Positions 11,459 through 23,017 of a DNA stretch of 64,000 nt are shown piece after piece (positions within the stretch are counted from its first letter, which is position 1; every line of letters begins with the position of its first letter). Origin of the DNA: Kitagawia praeruptora. Its lineage: Eukaryota > Streptophyta > Magnoliopsida > Apiales > Apiaceae. The notes under the pieces were generated by a model, which did no database searches, was not told the origin of the DNA, and saw only the letters and a list, made by a program, of their open reading frames with translations. Location: contig CM075352.1 in the NCBI GenBank assembly GCA_037693485.1, positions 23,928,001-23,992,000 on the forward strand, given 5' to 3'. The position numbers and the translations under genes are program-made.

Positions 11459-12370
11459 GTCACAAGAGATCTCTCAACTTGTTACTATAGGATTGTTATT
11501 ATAGATCTCTTTGGCTAATAACAAGTTTTTAAGACAAATTCCAGATAGTCTAAGCTCATGGTTTGATTTCAGATCTGTTGCCTTTGTATTTGTAGGGACT
11601 TAGGTCGCTGAGTTGTCTAGTAATCTGCTTGAGGGTGATATGCGGAAGGGAATTCCTGATAATCGATTAACTGGTGAGGTTTCAAACAAAACTGGAAACT
11701 GTTTGCTGCGAAAACCAGTAGATTGCGACGAGAACTCTTTCTCAGGACTTATTCTAAGCATATTGCAGATGCTTACCTTGTGCAATTATCTGAATATACA
11801 CAAAACCTGCTTTTCTGGTGAAGTCCCTGAATGGATTGGAGAAACGAAGAACCTAGAAAGTCTGGATCTTTCTCGACCAATGCCAACTTCGTTGGGGAGG
11901 CTGCAGTTTCTAAAGTCACTGGATTTATCTATGAATTCCTTTTCAGGAAGCTTGCCTAAGTCAGTAATCAATTACAATTCTTCAACCGGTATCCTTCCTT
12001 CTCAGTTGTTTAAATTGAGGTTACAAAAAGTTGTATTTTAGGAGAATAGTTTGATCGGAAGACATGGATACTTCTTTGAAATCTTTAACAGACGACTGTG
12101 GCCAAAACTACCTAGTGTGGATATCTAACAATTCGCTGACTGGTAAAATCTGCTCTTCGGGACATTAGCCGTTTGCAGTACTTGAATTTGTCCACAAATT
12201 TACTGATAGTTAGCTATCCAAATAGTATCAAAGATTAAAAGCTTTGGATGTTCTCGACTTAAGTAAGAACGACTTGACCGAAAGAATTCCCACGAAGATT
12301 GGTGAAGCTGTATCTTTGTGGAACTGCGGTTAGAGAAGAACTTATATGACCACAGTTTGAGAGTCAACTT
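11459..12370 (+). pseudogene. LRR receptor-like kinase ectodomain pseudogene, copy A (PXC2/IRK-like)
   Basis: Conceptual translation over shifting frames gives successive leucine-rich repeats in the order known for PXC2/IRK-type receptor kinases. It reads SLANNKFLRQIPDSLSS (about 11510), LLEGDMRKGIPDNRLTGEV (about 11620), LCNYLNIHKTCFSGEVPEWI (about 11780), NLESLDLS, LKSLDLSMNSFSGSLPKS (about 11920), then SNNSLTGKI near 12130 and LDLSKNDLT-like sequence near 12245. Intact members are plasma-membrane receptors. This copy lacks the signal peptide and N-terminal cap, part of one repeat (GNRFSG lost before PMPTSLG), the transmembrane segment and the kinase. It has several frameshifts and stops. 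Paralogous to 14324-15640. Confidence 0.85.
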
Positions 12371-13292
12371 TTTTAAACAAGGGATCTTGTATGATTTTAG
12401 CCCTCTGCATTTGTAGGCTATTCTCTGATTGGTCAACCGGCCGGATCCCGTGAAACCATCAATTTCTTGTCACGAAATGTATAGAACTATGCATAGAGAG
12501 TAAGTCACCTGCAAGTATTGGAAGCTTGTTTTTGACTAAATAATGTTAAAAATGTTTATTTTGGGGACCATGTGCTGAACAGCTGAGGTTATGTACTTAT
12601 GTCAAAAGGGGTTTAACAAAGTGTGGCTAGTTCTAGTAGTTTTGTACTGTGTACACTTCCTACTTTTGTGTTCTCCTTCTGGTCGTTGCAATTTTGCAAT
12701 TTTGCTTTTCATTTGTATTTTTAGAATTTTTTATAGTACTTGGTTATGTACTCGTATTTATTGTTCTTATAAGGTATGCGTTATGTACTTGTATTTGTTT
12801 GAAGAAGTATTCGAGGAATTGTAGGGGAATTGATGGACACAAAAGATGAGACAGGCATGAAAGCAGAAATTTGTTGTGACCGTGGTTTAAATCAGATTTT
12901 AGCACGTAATTTGGAACACTCGTATTCTGGGGAGTTTGAGAGGTTTTCTATTGGTTTAAGACTTTAAGTGCCGTACAGAGCGCTGAAGTACACATTTTTG
13001 ATCAACCCTCAAATTATATTGATGTTAAAAGAGGCTTAAGGCTGCTCAAGTCATTCTCTTTAAGCAGGCCCTATTGGTCTTTATATTTTTATTATGCAAT
13101 TTTGATGTACATTGCATGTGTTTGGCCATGCATTTTACATTAAAATATGCACTTAATCTTTTCAAAAGCACCAGATCAGGTAGTTTTATTTTGGGAGAAA
13201 TACTTACATCTCTATGGAACGCATGACCAAACACTCCCATTGTTTTCTGTTTGATTAATATTTCAACTTTCTTGTTAATATCTGAATTTCAG
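12371..13292. other. non-coding DNA between pseudogenes
   Basis: Overlapping short ORFs at 12591-12849 encode Cys/Leu-rich peptides with no recognised family. I regard them as chance frames in T-rich sequence. A consensus acceptor (TTTCAG, ending 13292) introduces the ABCE fragment. Confidence 0.45.
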
Positions 13293-14100
13293 TTATGTGA
13301 TGGTTGCCGATAATGACTTGAGTGTTCTGGGTTATGTCTCGGACTGTACTTGCTGCCTATTTGGACTACGTGGTGCCTAGGGAGTTGTAAGTCTTCCATT
13401 ATCTGTCAAAGAAGGTATCAATGTGTTCTTAAATGGTTTTGTGCAGATCAGAAATTCTGAGAAATTCTTGCATCTAAGGTATGCTCCCAAGAGACACCAC
13501 TAAAATATGCAGTTGCTGCCGAGCTTGATATAATATGTTCTCCGTTTCTGCAGGTTACTGAGGATTTGAAGGTACATGCTGAGGTACTGGAACCATTTGC
13601 ATGATACAATATCTTAGCATGAGTATAAACCAGGGTGGTTTCAAGCTTAAGATGACGGCAACCGAGTCACTGTAATACTGGGTGAGAATGGGACTGGAAA
13701 ATCAACTTTCATCGAAATGCTGGTACGTGGTATCTTTGTAATATGTTATAAATTGTCTCCCAGGAAAAGCTTATTTAGTTACTACGTTGTTCAAAGCTGG
13801 AGTTGGTTACTATATGAAAATCTTTACTGGTTGGTTTTTTGAAGCCTACACAGTTGGAGGCTTTGGCGTCGAGATGCCCAAGTTTCTTGTATCGTACAAG
13901 GCTCAGAGTATTAAACCATAGTTTCCTTTTTTGGTTCGCTAATTGCTATATCCGAAAGCTTATGATGCCTGTCGAGATCCTCAGTTTATATTGTATGTGT
14001 TGGAACCTCTCGGAATCAAGGAATTGATGAATAGGAGTTATGGACCTCGTTGAAGGACAGTTGCGCAGAGTTGCACTATGTCTCTGCCTTGGGAAGGTAT
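13293..14100 (+). pseudogene. ABCE/RLI (ribosome-recycling ATPase) pseudogene fragment
   Basis: Three exon-like blocks follow the order of ABCE1/RLI2, the cytosolic iron-sulfur ABC ATPase that splits ribosomes. Block 1 (13293-13450) reads YVMVADNDLSVLGYVSDCTC then VSLPLSVKEGINVFLNGF. This is the end of nucleotide-binding domain 1, with the H-loop His replaced by Asn and a TAG stop in the GAYGVV region. Block 2 (13640-13722) carries the second Walker A, GENGTGKST, followed by a GT donor. Block 3 (13870-14097) reads MPKFLVSYKAQSIKP, DPQFILYVLEPLGIKELM and RRVALCLCLGK. The ABC signature LSGGE has decayed to LVEGQ. Stops and frameshifts make it non-functional. It sits between two receptor-kinase pseudogene copies. 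Confidence 0.88.
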
Positions 14101-14323
14101 ATTTTTCTATTTGGTGGTATTTAGTCTTATTAATTGCACAGTTGGATTGTAATATGCAGCAGTCCCTTGCTCTGGAACTAAGGCTTTCAGGTGATATATT
14201 TGACAAACTTTTTACTTTTCTGGAAACTTTGTTGTTTGTGTATGGCTGCAATCATGAACAGCCAATTTATGGATTGAATATAAGTTTGTTTCTTCATATT
14301 GTGTTTGTTTTTGGTGGTTGCAG
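14101..14323 (+). other. intron-like flank of pseudogene copy B
   Basis: Paralogous to 11290-11458. It ends in the acceptor GGTTGCAG at 14323. The join to the ABCE fragment is at about 14100-14190. Confidence 0.6.
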
Positions 14324-15640
14324 GTCACAAGAGATTTCTCAACTTGTTACTAAATGATGACCTCTTGGGACAGACAGACTGTATTTAAGGCTGACAATTC
14401 GATATCCAGATGGAAAAGTTGGCTTCTTGAAATGAAGGTGATAATAGTTTTACTCGATAGGTGAGAGTTAGATGTAATCCTAGATCTATTAGTCTCCGAC
14501 TTGACCCTTGATCGTTTCCGTAGGCCAAGGCATTTTCCAACTTCAGTCACTGTCGAATTTATCTCTCGGCTAGAATAATCTTACTAGGAGCCTAGCCTTC
14601 AGCCTCACACGGATGGAAAACCTGAGGGTCATTGACTTGAGTCAGAACAATCTAGGAGGACGGAGGACCAAGTCCAGGCAACATCTTTAGTCAATACGGA
14701 TTGTTACTATAGATCTCTTTGGCTAATAACAAGTTTTTAAGGCACATTCCAGATATTCTAATCTCATGTTCTAATTTCAGGTCTGTTGCCTTTGGGATTT
14801 GTAGGGACTTAGGTTTCTAACTTGTCTAGTAATCTACTTGAGGGCGATGTACGGAAGGGATTTTCTGATAATTGATTAGCTGGTGAGGTTGCAAACAGAA
14901 CTGGAAACTGTTTGCTGCTAAAATCAGTAGATTGCGACTAGACCTCTTTCTCAGGACTTAATCTAAGCATATTGCAGATGCTTACCTTGTGCAATTATCT
15001 GAATATACACAAAACCTGCATTACTGGTGAAGTCCCTGAATGGATTGGAGAAACGAAAAACCTAGAAAGTCTGGATATTTCTGAAAACAGATTTTGTGGA
15101 CCAATGCCAACTTCGTTGGGGCAGCTTCAGTCTCTAAAATCGTTGGATTTATTTATGAATTCCTTTCAGGAAGCTTGCATGAGTCAATTATCAATTGCGT
15201 AAACCTTGTCGAGGTAGATGTCAATCACAATTCTCTGATCGGTTGTCTTCCTTATCGGTTTTTGAAAGTTTTTTAGGAGAATAATCTGATCGAAAACATG
15301 GATAATTCTTTGAAATCTCTGACGGACCACTCTGGCCAAAACTATCTAGTATGGATATCTAACAATTCGCTGACTGGTAAAATCTTCTCTTGGGGACATT
15401 AGCCGTTTGCAGTACTTGAATTTGTCCAGAAATTTACTGATCATTAGGTATCCAAATAGTATTAAAGATTAAAAGCTTTGGATGTAGAAATTTACTGATC
15501 GTTAGGTATCCGAATAGTATTAAAGATTAAAAGCTTTGGATGTTCTCGACTTGAGTAAAAAGACTTGACTGGAAGAATTCCCATGAAGATTGGCGAAGTT
15601 GTATCTTTGTGGAACTGCGGTTAGAGAAGAACTTCTATTA
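14324..15640 (+). pseudogene. LRR receptor-like kinase ectodomain pseudogene, copy B (PXC2/IRK-like)
   Basis: This copy retains more of the N-terminal part than copy A. LNDDLLG (about 14352) and a W-x-x-E/N-D-N cap region resemble the LRRNT cap of PXC2-like kinases, then RCNPRS (about 14475) and MENLRVIDLSQNNLGG (about 14610). The repeats then follow copy A: LANNKFLRHIPD (14730), LTLCNYLNIHKTCITGEVPE, LESLDISENRFCGPMPTSLG (about 15065), LQSLKSLDL, INCVNLVEVDVNHNSLIGC (about 15190). A tandem duplication of about 57 bp (starts 15429 and 15486) lies in the late repeats. Stops and frameshifts are frequent. The transmembrane segment and kinase are absent. Confidence 0.87.
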
Positions 15641-15960
15641 CCACAGTTTGAGAGTTTGACGTGTACGACTTGAGTAGTTGCAACATATAGCTTGCGGTTT
15701 CGTGAATCTCTCTCTCTCTAAACTTTTCCTATCTGGTTTCGTATTTAGATCCATTCCAATTCATCACCGCCATTCTTTATGTAATTATTTGGAAGTTCGA
15801 ATTCTGATATATAATTTGTCTGAATTATCTTTTGTCAATCCCCTATTCGTTTTTGGTGGTAGCTTTGTTCAATTCGCTTTTCTTGGTTGTCTGTAGTTTT
15901 TGAGTTCATTCATATCTGAATTGGCTATTCTATTAGACATGTTTCTGTTTATTTGAAAAA
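15641..15960 (+). other. possible 5' flank of a third receptor-kinase copy
   Basis: CTCTCTCTCTCTAAAC and the following TTTGTCTGAATT-type stretch resemble the flank of copy A at 10960-11060 (CTCTCTATCTTTAAACTCAT, then AAGCTCGAATTCTAATGTGT against AAGTTCGAATTCTGATATAT). No ectodomain follows, so a third unit would be represented by its upstream region only. Confidence 0.4.
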
Positions 15961-18424
15961 TGCCTCATGCTTGGGTGGATTAGTATTTGGCTAATAATCA
16001 TCTTGTAGCAATGTTAGATTACAACACTTAACATACTAAAATGATAATTAAACTATGGATATTTAAATTTAATTAAGTTGGTAAGAATTCCAAGGTGGGA
16101 TGTTAGAATATATTAGCCGAACAAACACTGCATGCATTCCTGATATCTTCAAAAGTTTTAATGATTTTTGCCAGTAGAATTGCTTTGATGTTCTGCATCC
16201 ACATGTAATAGGGCCACAAAATTACGTGGACTACATCCCCTACTTGAAGACAACTCTGTTACAGATGTGGTGAGAAACCAACCTTATACTATTATTTTCT
16301 TAATGTAGTTTGACTAAGCAGTGAGTGAACGCTTCTCTGTTAAGCACTTTTATGTTTTTTGGAAATTTGTTTTCTTGAAATATGACATTGCGTTAAAACT
16401 TTTTGAAAAACTATTTAGTTTACTGGAAATGTTCATGTACAGGCTAAAGTATGAGCAACAAAGGAAAAAATCCCTGACATCTGTGTGCTGGAGAGATGGA
16501 TTTGACAGATGAGCGATTTATATCTGGAAGGCTTCGTTATGAGGTCTGAGTAAAAACTTTTACTAGAATTGTGGTATGTCTTCATTTAAATTTATTGTCA
16601 TTCCTTCATAACATGTGTCTGTCAATATTGATATGCGACATGTAAACATGCCACACTTACAATTGTTTCAAATGGGAATGGTGGTAGTGACAACTTACAC
16701 ATGTTAATGCGCGCGGACACTTAAAAATCTCAAAGATTTTGGGATATATGGATTATAAATATCACACAAATACAAACTTCTGGTTGTTGAGTCGATATTA
16801 GTTGGTCGATATGATCTGGAGGGCTTGAATTCAACTCTCAGTCTTTTTTTTTAATCTTTAGGAGTACACTTAAATATAGGTATTATGTATCACATTTACA
16901 CAAACCTCAGATTTCTCAATTGGTCTAATGACCTGATATTAACTTCTTTGTCTTCGAAAGGGCAAGAATGCAAGTCCTCTCTCTCTCTCTCTCCCATCAA
17001 CTTTTTTCTTTTTCCAGTTGAAAAGTTAACAAGTTCTAGGCCCGAAGCAAAGATTCTTGGTTCTTCATCCTTCTTCAACTATTTATATAGTGTGAATCAT
17101 CTTCACTTTTTTAAATTATAACAAAGGATAATCAACTTACCACAGTAACAATCTTGTGCACCATAAGACATTGTAGGTATCTGCATTCACGCTTAAATGC
17201 TTGTCTACCAAGTGAGTGATAAATTTACTTCGTAGTTGTTCTAGGCTCCAAGTATAAGTGATTTGTTACAAGCACATGCAGTATTTTAAAGCTACTATTC
17301 TAGTACGGTGATTGTGTCGTAGACTTGTGGTCAAAGTTGTAAAATTCGGAAATCATTTCTACTTGGTTCGATCTTTGAAAAATGAATACTTGGATAGTCA
17401 GGAAGTAGTCGGAAAGAGTGACCGGAGAACTAATAGAACTAATAGGTCGTTCTTTTTCTAGGTTTTCTATTTGAATATGAGTTTAAACTTTAAAGTACTA
17501 ATGGACAAAAAAAATTCAAAACCAAAGCTAGCAATACCTGTATCTGAAGATCTTGCAGTTTGAAGTAACAACAAATACAAAGATTGGATGATTTGAGTAT
17601 TATTGATAATATAATATATAAACAACCGAGTATGCATTCTATTTTAAGTGAATAGCTTGGGTAGAATATCTTTTTACTATATCTCACAATTAGGGTAATT
17701 AATTATGTAGAGCCACATGAGTTCTATAGTCATTTCTGGGGTTAGGGCTATTTGAATTTTGTTAACGGACTTCGGTAGAAATGTTCGACATGTGTGCAAT
17801 GTCGGATTCGGCAACTTTTTGAAAAATGTAATAAAGCAAGTGTTGTCCTAATATAAAATATCCGAAACATGTACTCGAGGCAAAATGAAGATTACAGTAA
17901 CATGGATTTCGATTACTTTAATAATAGATATTTGAGTACTTCGTGTGAGGGTTGCGCAATTAACTGGTCTTTATATTTAAATTAGACCGGATCAGGTATA
18001 TCAATCGAACCTCGTTCCACAAAATAAAAAAACCAGTTTTCAATCCTGTTTGAAAAAAAAAGAACGTGAATTAACCGGATTCTATGTATCGAATTATATC
18101 TGCACATTATATATTTATCATATTTTTATCATATTTTAAAACATATATAACTATTTAATTTAAATCATCTTTAACACCTAATTATTTTAAAATCTGTTTT
18201 AACATATTTAATTATTTTAAAAATCTAATATGAAAAAAATAACAAATATTATAATTTTTGCTACTTGGACCCAAAATAAAATATAACACATTTTTAAAGC
18301 CTACTTATTTTAATTTTTAACGGGCTTTCTTATTTAAAATTTATTATAATTGGCCTAACTATTTTACCAACCCGTTCTAATTAAAGCACTTATACATATA
18401 ACACATATAATCTATTATTATCTA
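15961..18424. other. non-coding with isolated exon-like scraps
   Basis: An open frame ending in a GT donor at about 16270 (16176-16270) reads FDVLHPHVIGPQNYVDYIPY. A nearby block at 16450-16540 could be a second scrap. I cannot assign either to a family. A CT microsatellite lies at 16978-16993. The block TCTTTAACACCTAATTATTT at 18168-18240 recurs at 21662-21735 and marks a dispersed AT-rich repeat. Confidence 0.35.
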
Positions 18425-18600
18425 GTTTCCCAGAGGCAGAAGTTGGTCATGTTAGCCGCGAGTTCAATGTTACAGTCCATAACTTGGCTAAACATGCCCT
18501 TTAATTGGATGATGAATCATCATGGATGGAAGAAATACCTCATCACACTGAGAATAACAATTAGAGACTTCTCAAGACAAAAGTATTTCGGTAAGGAAAG
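18425..18600 (+). pseudogene. LINE RNase H C-terminal scrap
   Basis: Translation in one frame gives HVSREFNVTVHNLAKHAL, a short gap, then DDESSWMEEIPHH. This is the tail of the RNase H-like domain found in plant non-LTR polyproteins (R-E-x-N-x-x-x-H-x-L-A-K followed by W-x-E-E-x-P). No other LINE domain is adjacent, so it is an isolated fragment. Confidence 0.75.
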
Positions 18601-19399
18601 GTTTTTATTGAAACATTTTATGTCGTATTTGGATACGGTCGACTGGATGCAAAATTCAGAGTAATTATACAATGCTCTTTTCTTTATTGATGATATTTCT
18701 CTTTATTAGCTAAGAATTGTCTTAATGAAGACCATAGGTGTTCTTGTAAATAAGATTGAGTTGATCTTCTACTTTGTTTCTATGAGGCTACTAATACATT
18801 GGTCAGGTTTTTCTTTTGAAAATACAAAAAACAGGAACTGCTATTTTGGTTGGCTCCTGAAATCTGAAAACCACAGGTTCTGCTTGTCAAAGAGAAAATG
18901 TTGCTATTAAATATGTCCCTGGAAAATGTTCCTTCAAGGCAAGTATACCAGAGGGCAGAAAAAGGGAATGAAGCAACAAGGCAGGCAAACGAATTCAGGC
19001 TGGTATGACTTGTGAGATCAAGAGAGGTTAGCTTTCCTATATTAACTCGTAAAAAAGAATATAGATGCTTCCTCCGTTTTACTAAAACCGGAGAATTTGG
19101 TTACTGTTTTAAATGATAACATTTATTTCTTCTTTTATTAGTGTTAAATGAGAATATTTAATCATGAGTTAGGTTTTTTTAATTTGGTGTTTGCCTTTTA
19201 TTGGAAAATTTAAATTCAAAATTTGAATTTTTTAAATAGACGTTTTTAAATGTATTTAAATATATGTATTAGAAATGTATAGTTTTATTATGCTAAGCAA
19301 TGGAGGGTGGGAAAGGTGTTCCAGATCCTATGCGCACACAGCTTCAGTGTGCATTTTAATTTTCGTTGAATACTGTTATACAAGAGTGAATAATTTGTC
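18601..19399. other. non-coding, unassigned
   Basis: A short open stretch near 18919-19010 (NVPSRQVYQRAEKGNEATRQ) could be an exon remnant but was not recognised. CTTCCTCCGTTTTACTAAAA near 19071 is reminiscent of a Stowaway end but no partner was found. Confidence 0.35.
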
Positions 19400-19585
19400 T
19401 TGAAATGCATAGTAAATCAAACTTCGATATATGGCTGGGGTATACTAGCAAAACTAAAGCGTCTGGGAACGGTGGTTAAGCGGCGTCTGGGAACGGTGGT
19501 TAAGAGGCGTCCGGGAAGGCCACCGAAGATGCAAGCGGTTGCTGTTGAGGCTGAGCCAATTGCTTTCACAAATCCAGCGTGGTGA
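19400..19585 (+). CDS. short ORF with an AT-hook motif, probably a gene fragment
   Basis: The 61-codon frame ends KRRPGRPPK, followed by MQAVAVEAEPIAF. This resembles the AT-hook (GRP core flanked by basic residues) of HMGA/HMG-Y and H1-like DNA-binding proteins, which grip the minor groove of AT-rich DNA. The coding block is a minisatellite: GTCTGGGAACGGTGGTTAAG at about 19460 and again at about 19484, then GCGTCCGGGAAGG. The VKRR module is therefore duplicated. No H1 globular domain or further hook is found nearby, and the start is not supported. Most likely an exon remnant. Confidence 0.4.
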   Translation: MKCIVNQTSIYGWGILAKLKRLGTVVKRRLGTVVKRRPGRPPKMQAVAVEAEPIAFTNPAW

Positions 19586-19682
19586 AGTCTCTGTTTCTTA
19601 CTCTGCATTTGTAGTATGTTTTTAACCACCGTTTTAATGCATATAGAGTTTTAATATAGAGTTTTAAACTTCCCGAATGCCT

Positions 19683-20027
19683 TTAATGGCTCTGCATCCT
19701 TCGTCCATTCAGTATTGTCTTTTGCCCAAGGTAAATATCATCCGAAGAATGCTTAGACAAAATCTCTATCAAATAAATCCCAAGCAATGTTTGAAGTCGA
19801 GCTGTGATTGTTTTTAAGAAAGCTCTGTCCGGGTCTGACTTGAGTTCCGAACTCAGGCTTGCAAGGCTCAGGCATGAGTCTCCTGCTAATGGTAGTCCTG
19901 TTTTGGCATGTAACCTGCATAAGGGAATTGACCGAATTTGACAGCTGCATGAAGAGCAGAAGCTACCCATATGATAAGTGTGTATGAGTCTATCAGCTCT
20001 TTTCGGGTTTGCATTTTTGGCCACCAC
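19683..20027 (-). CDS. unidentified 114-codon minus-strand ORF
   Basis: The frame encodes a Cys/Ser-rich N-terminal half (residues 20-45 contain GSFCSSCSCQIRSIPLCRLH) and a helical C-terminal half with LASLSSELKSDPDRAFLKTI. The second half is plausible as a real protein segment because codon use and hydrophobic spacing look coding-like, but I recognise no family. It has no clear promoter. It may be an exon of a decayed gene. Confidence 0.3.
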   Translation of the reverse strand: MVAKNANPKRADRLIHTYHMGSFCSSCSCQIRSIPLCRLHAKTGLPLAGDSCLSLASLSSELKSDPDRAFLKTITARLQTLLGIYLIEILSKHSSDDIYLGQKTILNGRRMQSH

Positions 20028-22047
20028 GGTTCAGTTTTCTTGTCACCGTATCCTTGTTAGCTGACTTCTTTCCACCACAATTGAAGCTCACTGTCATTTT
20101 GGACGATTCCGCCGTCCTGTAGTAAATGTTGCAGCAATATTCAACCCATGTTTGATTGCTGACCATATCTCAAGCCCGTCCACTGCAAACGAATTCGTTT
20201 GCCTGCCTTGTGCTGTTCGTTCACAAAACTCAACCACAAAATCATGTTCTCCACTCAATTCTTTATCGATTCATGTCCACATCTTCTTTGTTTCATCCCT
20301 AAATCGAATCAATCATCAAACCATAAAATTACTAATTATCGATTCATTCCTCTCCCTACACCAAATCGATTGTATAGTAGATATTCATGATATTTTCACT
20401 CTAATCTCGAAATCTTAAGCCTCAAATCATTAAACCAATGTTCAACTCGGTTTGACTCAGTATCAACGGCGATTTCAGTTTTCCGGTGATCATTCCGTTC
20501 AAGTCTCGACGATTCCAGGCCTTGCATAAAAAGAAGATCAAGACATGATGGTCCTCGAAGCCAAACTCGATGCTATTTCATGAGTCAACTCAGTATTTCC
20601 AGGCGAGTCAAGTCCTTTGGAGCTCGAGTCAACTCATTCCTATGCAATTCTGCTATCAAGGTTATAGGTAAGTCCGTGAGACTCAAGGCCACAGCTCAGG
20701 TATTTTCTTAATTTAAATGAATTAGTTCACAGATATTTCTGTGATTAATTTGATAAAATTCATGGTATGCTTATTACTGATATTGTTTGGGATTGATTGC
20801 AGTCTTGATAGTGAAGTTGATTAGCAAATCATATAAGTAGTTTTGATATGATAATCATTCTACTTATAATATTTTGTGATTATTAAATTTAGTGGTGAAT
20901 TTTGTAAAGCATGAGTCTGTATTGCTTTACTTGGTACTATAATATAGTTGCAAATTGATCTTGTTCTCTTAAGCTAAAATTCCTCTCTAAATAATCAACT
21001 TGTGCTCTGTTCCTTGTAGTTTCATCAGTATTATCTTGTGGTCTACCTGTGTGATCTCAGTTCTTTATACCTGAGCAATTTTGTGATAAATATGCTACTT
21101 GTCTTAGTGATTACTTAGTGCTAAATTGCAATTGCTTGGTATGCTGTCTTAAGTGCTTTATTAGTCTGTACTGGTTGTCTACTGTGACTTATGTACATTC
21201 TTTAACTACTTAACAAATGTTACTAGTAGTTGCATCTTCTCAGTTGAGAGATAATTCTATTGGCATTCATTATTTAAGACACAAATTTTTGACCGCCAAA
21301 GCTACTTGATTATGGACTGTAACCACAAGTAGTTCTCATATGCATTTTTAGTATACTTGTTAGACATGACTTGCCTAGTGAATTCTATGACAATATTTTA
21401 GTTTGAAATGTAATCTAAATTTTGTAATCTATGGCCATGTCAAAGGTCATGTATTTCCCAGTTTTATGGCCATCGATTTATGGTTAAATTTGAATGATAA
21501 ACTTTAAACTCCTTTTCCCAGTTTTGTATTAATATTAATATAATATTCAAACATAAAATATTGTAATCTATGGTTAAATGATAAACTTTAAACTCCTTTT
21601 CCCACTTTTGTATTTCGATACAATTCTATGTACGAAAAAGCATTCCTAACAAAAAAAAAACTATCTTTAACACCTAATTATTTTATAATTTGTTTTAACA
21701 TAATTAATTATTTTAAAAATCTTATATGAAAAAATAACACTTAAAAGTAACCAGTGTATAAGCTTGTATATGTATTATGTAGCTATTTAAAAATTGTTAC
21801 CGGGTTATTTTGTTATAGAATGGGGTTTCTTTGAGATTTTTAAGTTTGTTTACCAAAAAAAGAAGATTTTGATTTATTTAAATCTAATTAAAACAAGTAA
21901 CGTGTATATACAACCCGATACATAGATACAGCTAACCCGATACATAGATACAGTAATCGGATCCATAAACCCCCAAAATCCATAAACCCCCGAATCCCCA
22001 ATTGATACCCCAAAACCCTACTAAAATTCATTTCTTTGCTTCGTTCA
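20028..22047. other. intergenic, likely upstream region of the zinc-cluster gene
   Basis: No gene found. A local duplication lies at 21490-21615 (GATAAACTTTAAACTCCTTT twice) and the dispersed AT repeat at 21662-21735. A doublet of CCCGATACATAGATACAG (about 21914-21952) precedes the gene. TATATA at 21905-21910 is a reasonable TATA element about 140 bp before the start codon. Confidence 0.4.
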
Positions 22048-23017
22048 ATGGAGTTTGAGGATATGCGTGAGTGTTTAATCAATCTATTTTCTGAAGATGT
22101 GTTAGATGATCAGGGAGAGAGGTACATGAATAGGATTTGTTTCATCTGTCAGTATTCTCTAGCTATTGGGGATGTCATCATTGTGCCTAAATGTAGGCAT
22201 TGGCTCCATAAATCTTGTTTTGTAGAGTATAAGAATGATGAGTGTCCCCTTGAGGGTTCAAGCATTTCCAAGAGTTATGAGGAAGTGGTTGTAAATTGGG
22301 CTGTCGATAATGATGATGATGTTGTGGAGGATATGGAGGATATTGCTACTGTGGGTGTTAGAGATGTTGGAGTGGAGGTTGGAGGCAGAGATAGTGTGGC
22401 ACGAGATTGTTCAGTATGTAGGGTGTTATATCTTCCTGGTGTGCTTATCACTATGTGCATGGAATGTGGAGAGACATTTTGCACGAGCTGTGTGATCGTG
22501 GCATGTCCACTTTGTGATGCTCGGGCGTTTGCGACTCACTATGCTTTATCTGATGTCCAGGGCCATGTCCCAGTCCAGGGCCCTGTTGTTGATGCTCTGT
22601 TTGATGCTTTTTTTGATGATGATGAGTACCCCATTGGTGGTGACCAGGGCCCTGTTGATGATGATCCGTTTGAGTACCCCACTGGTGATGCTCAAACGTT
22701 GGAGCAAGTTCTTGAGGCTGCTGGCCTAGTACCATGTAAGTTGTCATATATGTGTGTGTGTGTTAATTTAGTTATTTTTATGGTCATACTGAATGATATG
22801 AATTTTGACAGCTCATCTATTTGTCATTGGAGATGACTCAAATTCTGATTCTGACGTGGTTGAACCATTTGGTGATTATGCGGTGGAGCTTCGAGGTAAT
22901 ATTTTGTTGATTTGGATGCAATACTAGGAAATTTTATTTAAATATCTCATTTACTCTGTACTCTCATTTGAATCAGGTGGGGCTGCCGAGGACGAGGACG
23001 AGGCTGACAGAGTTTGA
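22048..23017 (+). CDS. double zinc-cluster (RING-like) protein, three exons, 270 aa
   Basis: The spliced model is 22048-22735, 22812-22895, 22977-23017, with GT donors (CAT/GTAAG, GAG/GTAAT) and AG acceptors, and it keeps frame to TGA. The start is the ATG of MEFEDMREC. Cluster 1 is RING-H2-like: C31, C34, C49, H51, H54, C57, C66. The eighth ligand expected at residue 69 is Glu, so it is incomplete. Cluster 2 has eight cysteines (C121, C124, C137, C140, C145, C148, C153, C156), a full RING/treble-clef-like set ending CPLC. Acidic stretches lie at 87-98 and at the C-terminus. RING proteins usually act as ubiquitin ligases, but that role is inferred from the motif only. A truncated LINE begins about 110 bp after the stop on the opposite strand. 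Confidence 0.65.

Noticed and set aside
12591..12849. Overlapping Cys/Leu-rich frames of 66-77 codons
   Set aside because: T-rich sequence gives hydrophobic peptides in two frames at once. No start context or homologue.
16770..17000. Possible SINE with GGTCTAATGACCTGA and CTTGAATTCAACTC
   Set aside because: Box order and spacing do not fit a tRNA-derived head, and no tail or target duplication was seen.
19071..19160. Stowaway-like CTTCCTCCGTTTTAC
   Set aside because: Only one degenerate end, no TA-flanked partner.
22451..22747. His/Gln-rich minus-strand frame
   Set aside because: Shadow of the acidic repeat region of the zinc-cluster gene.
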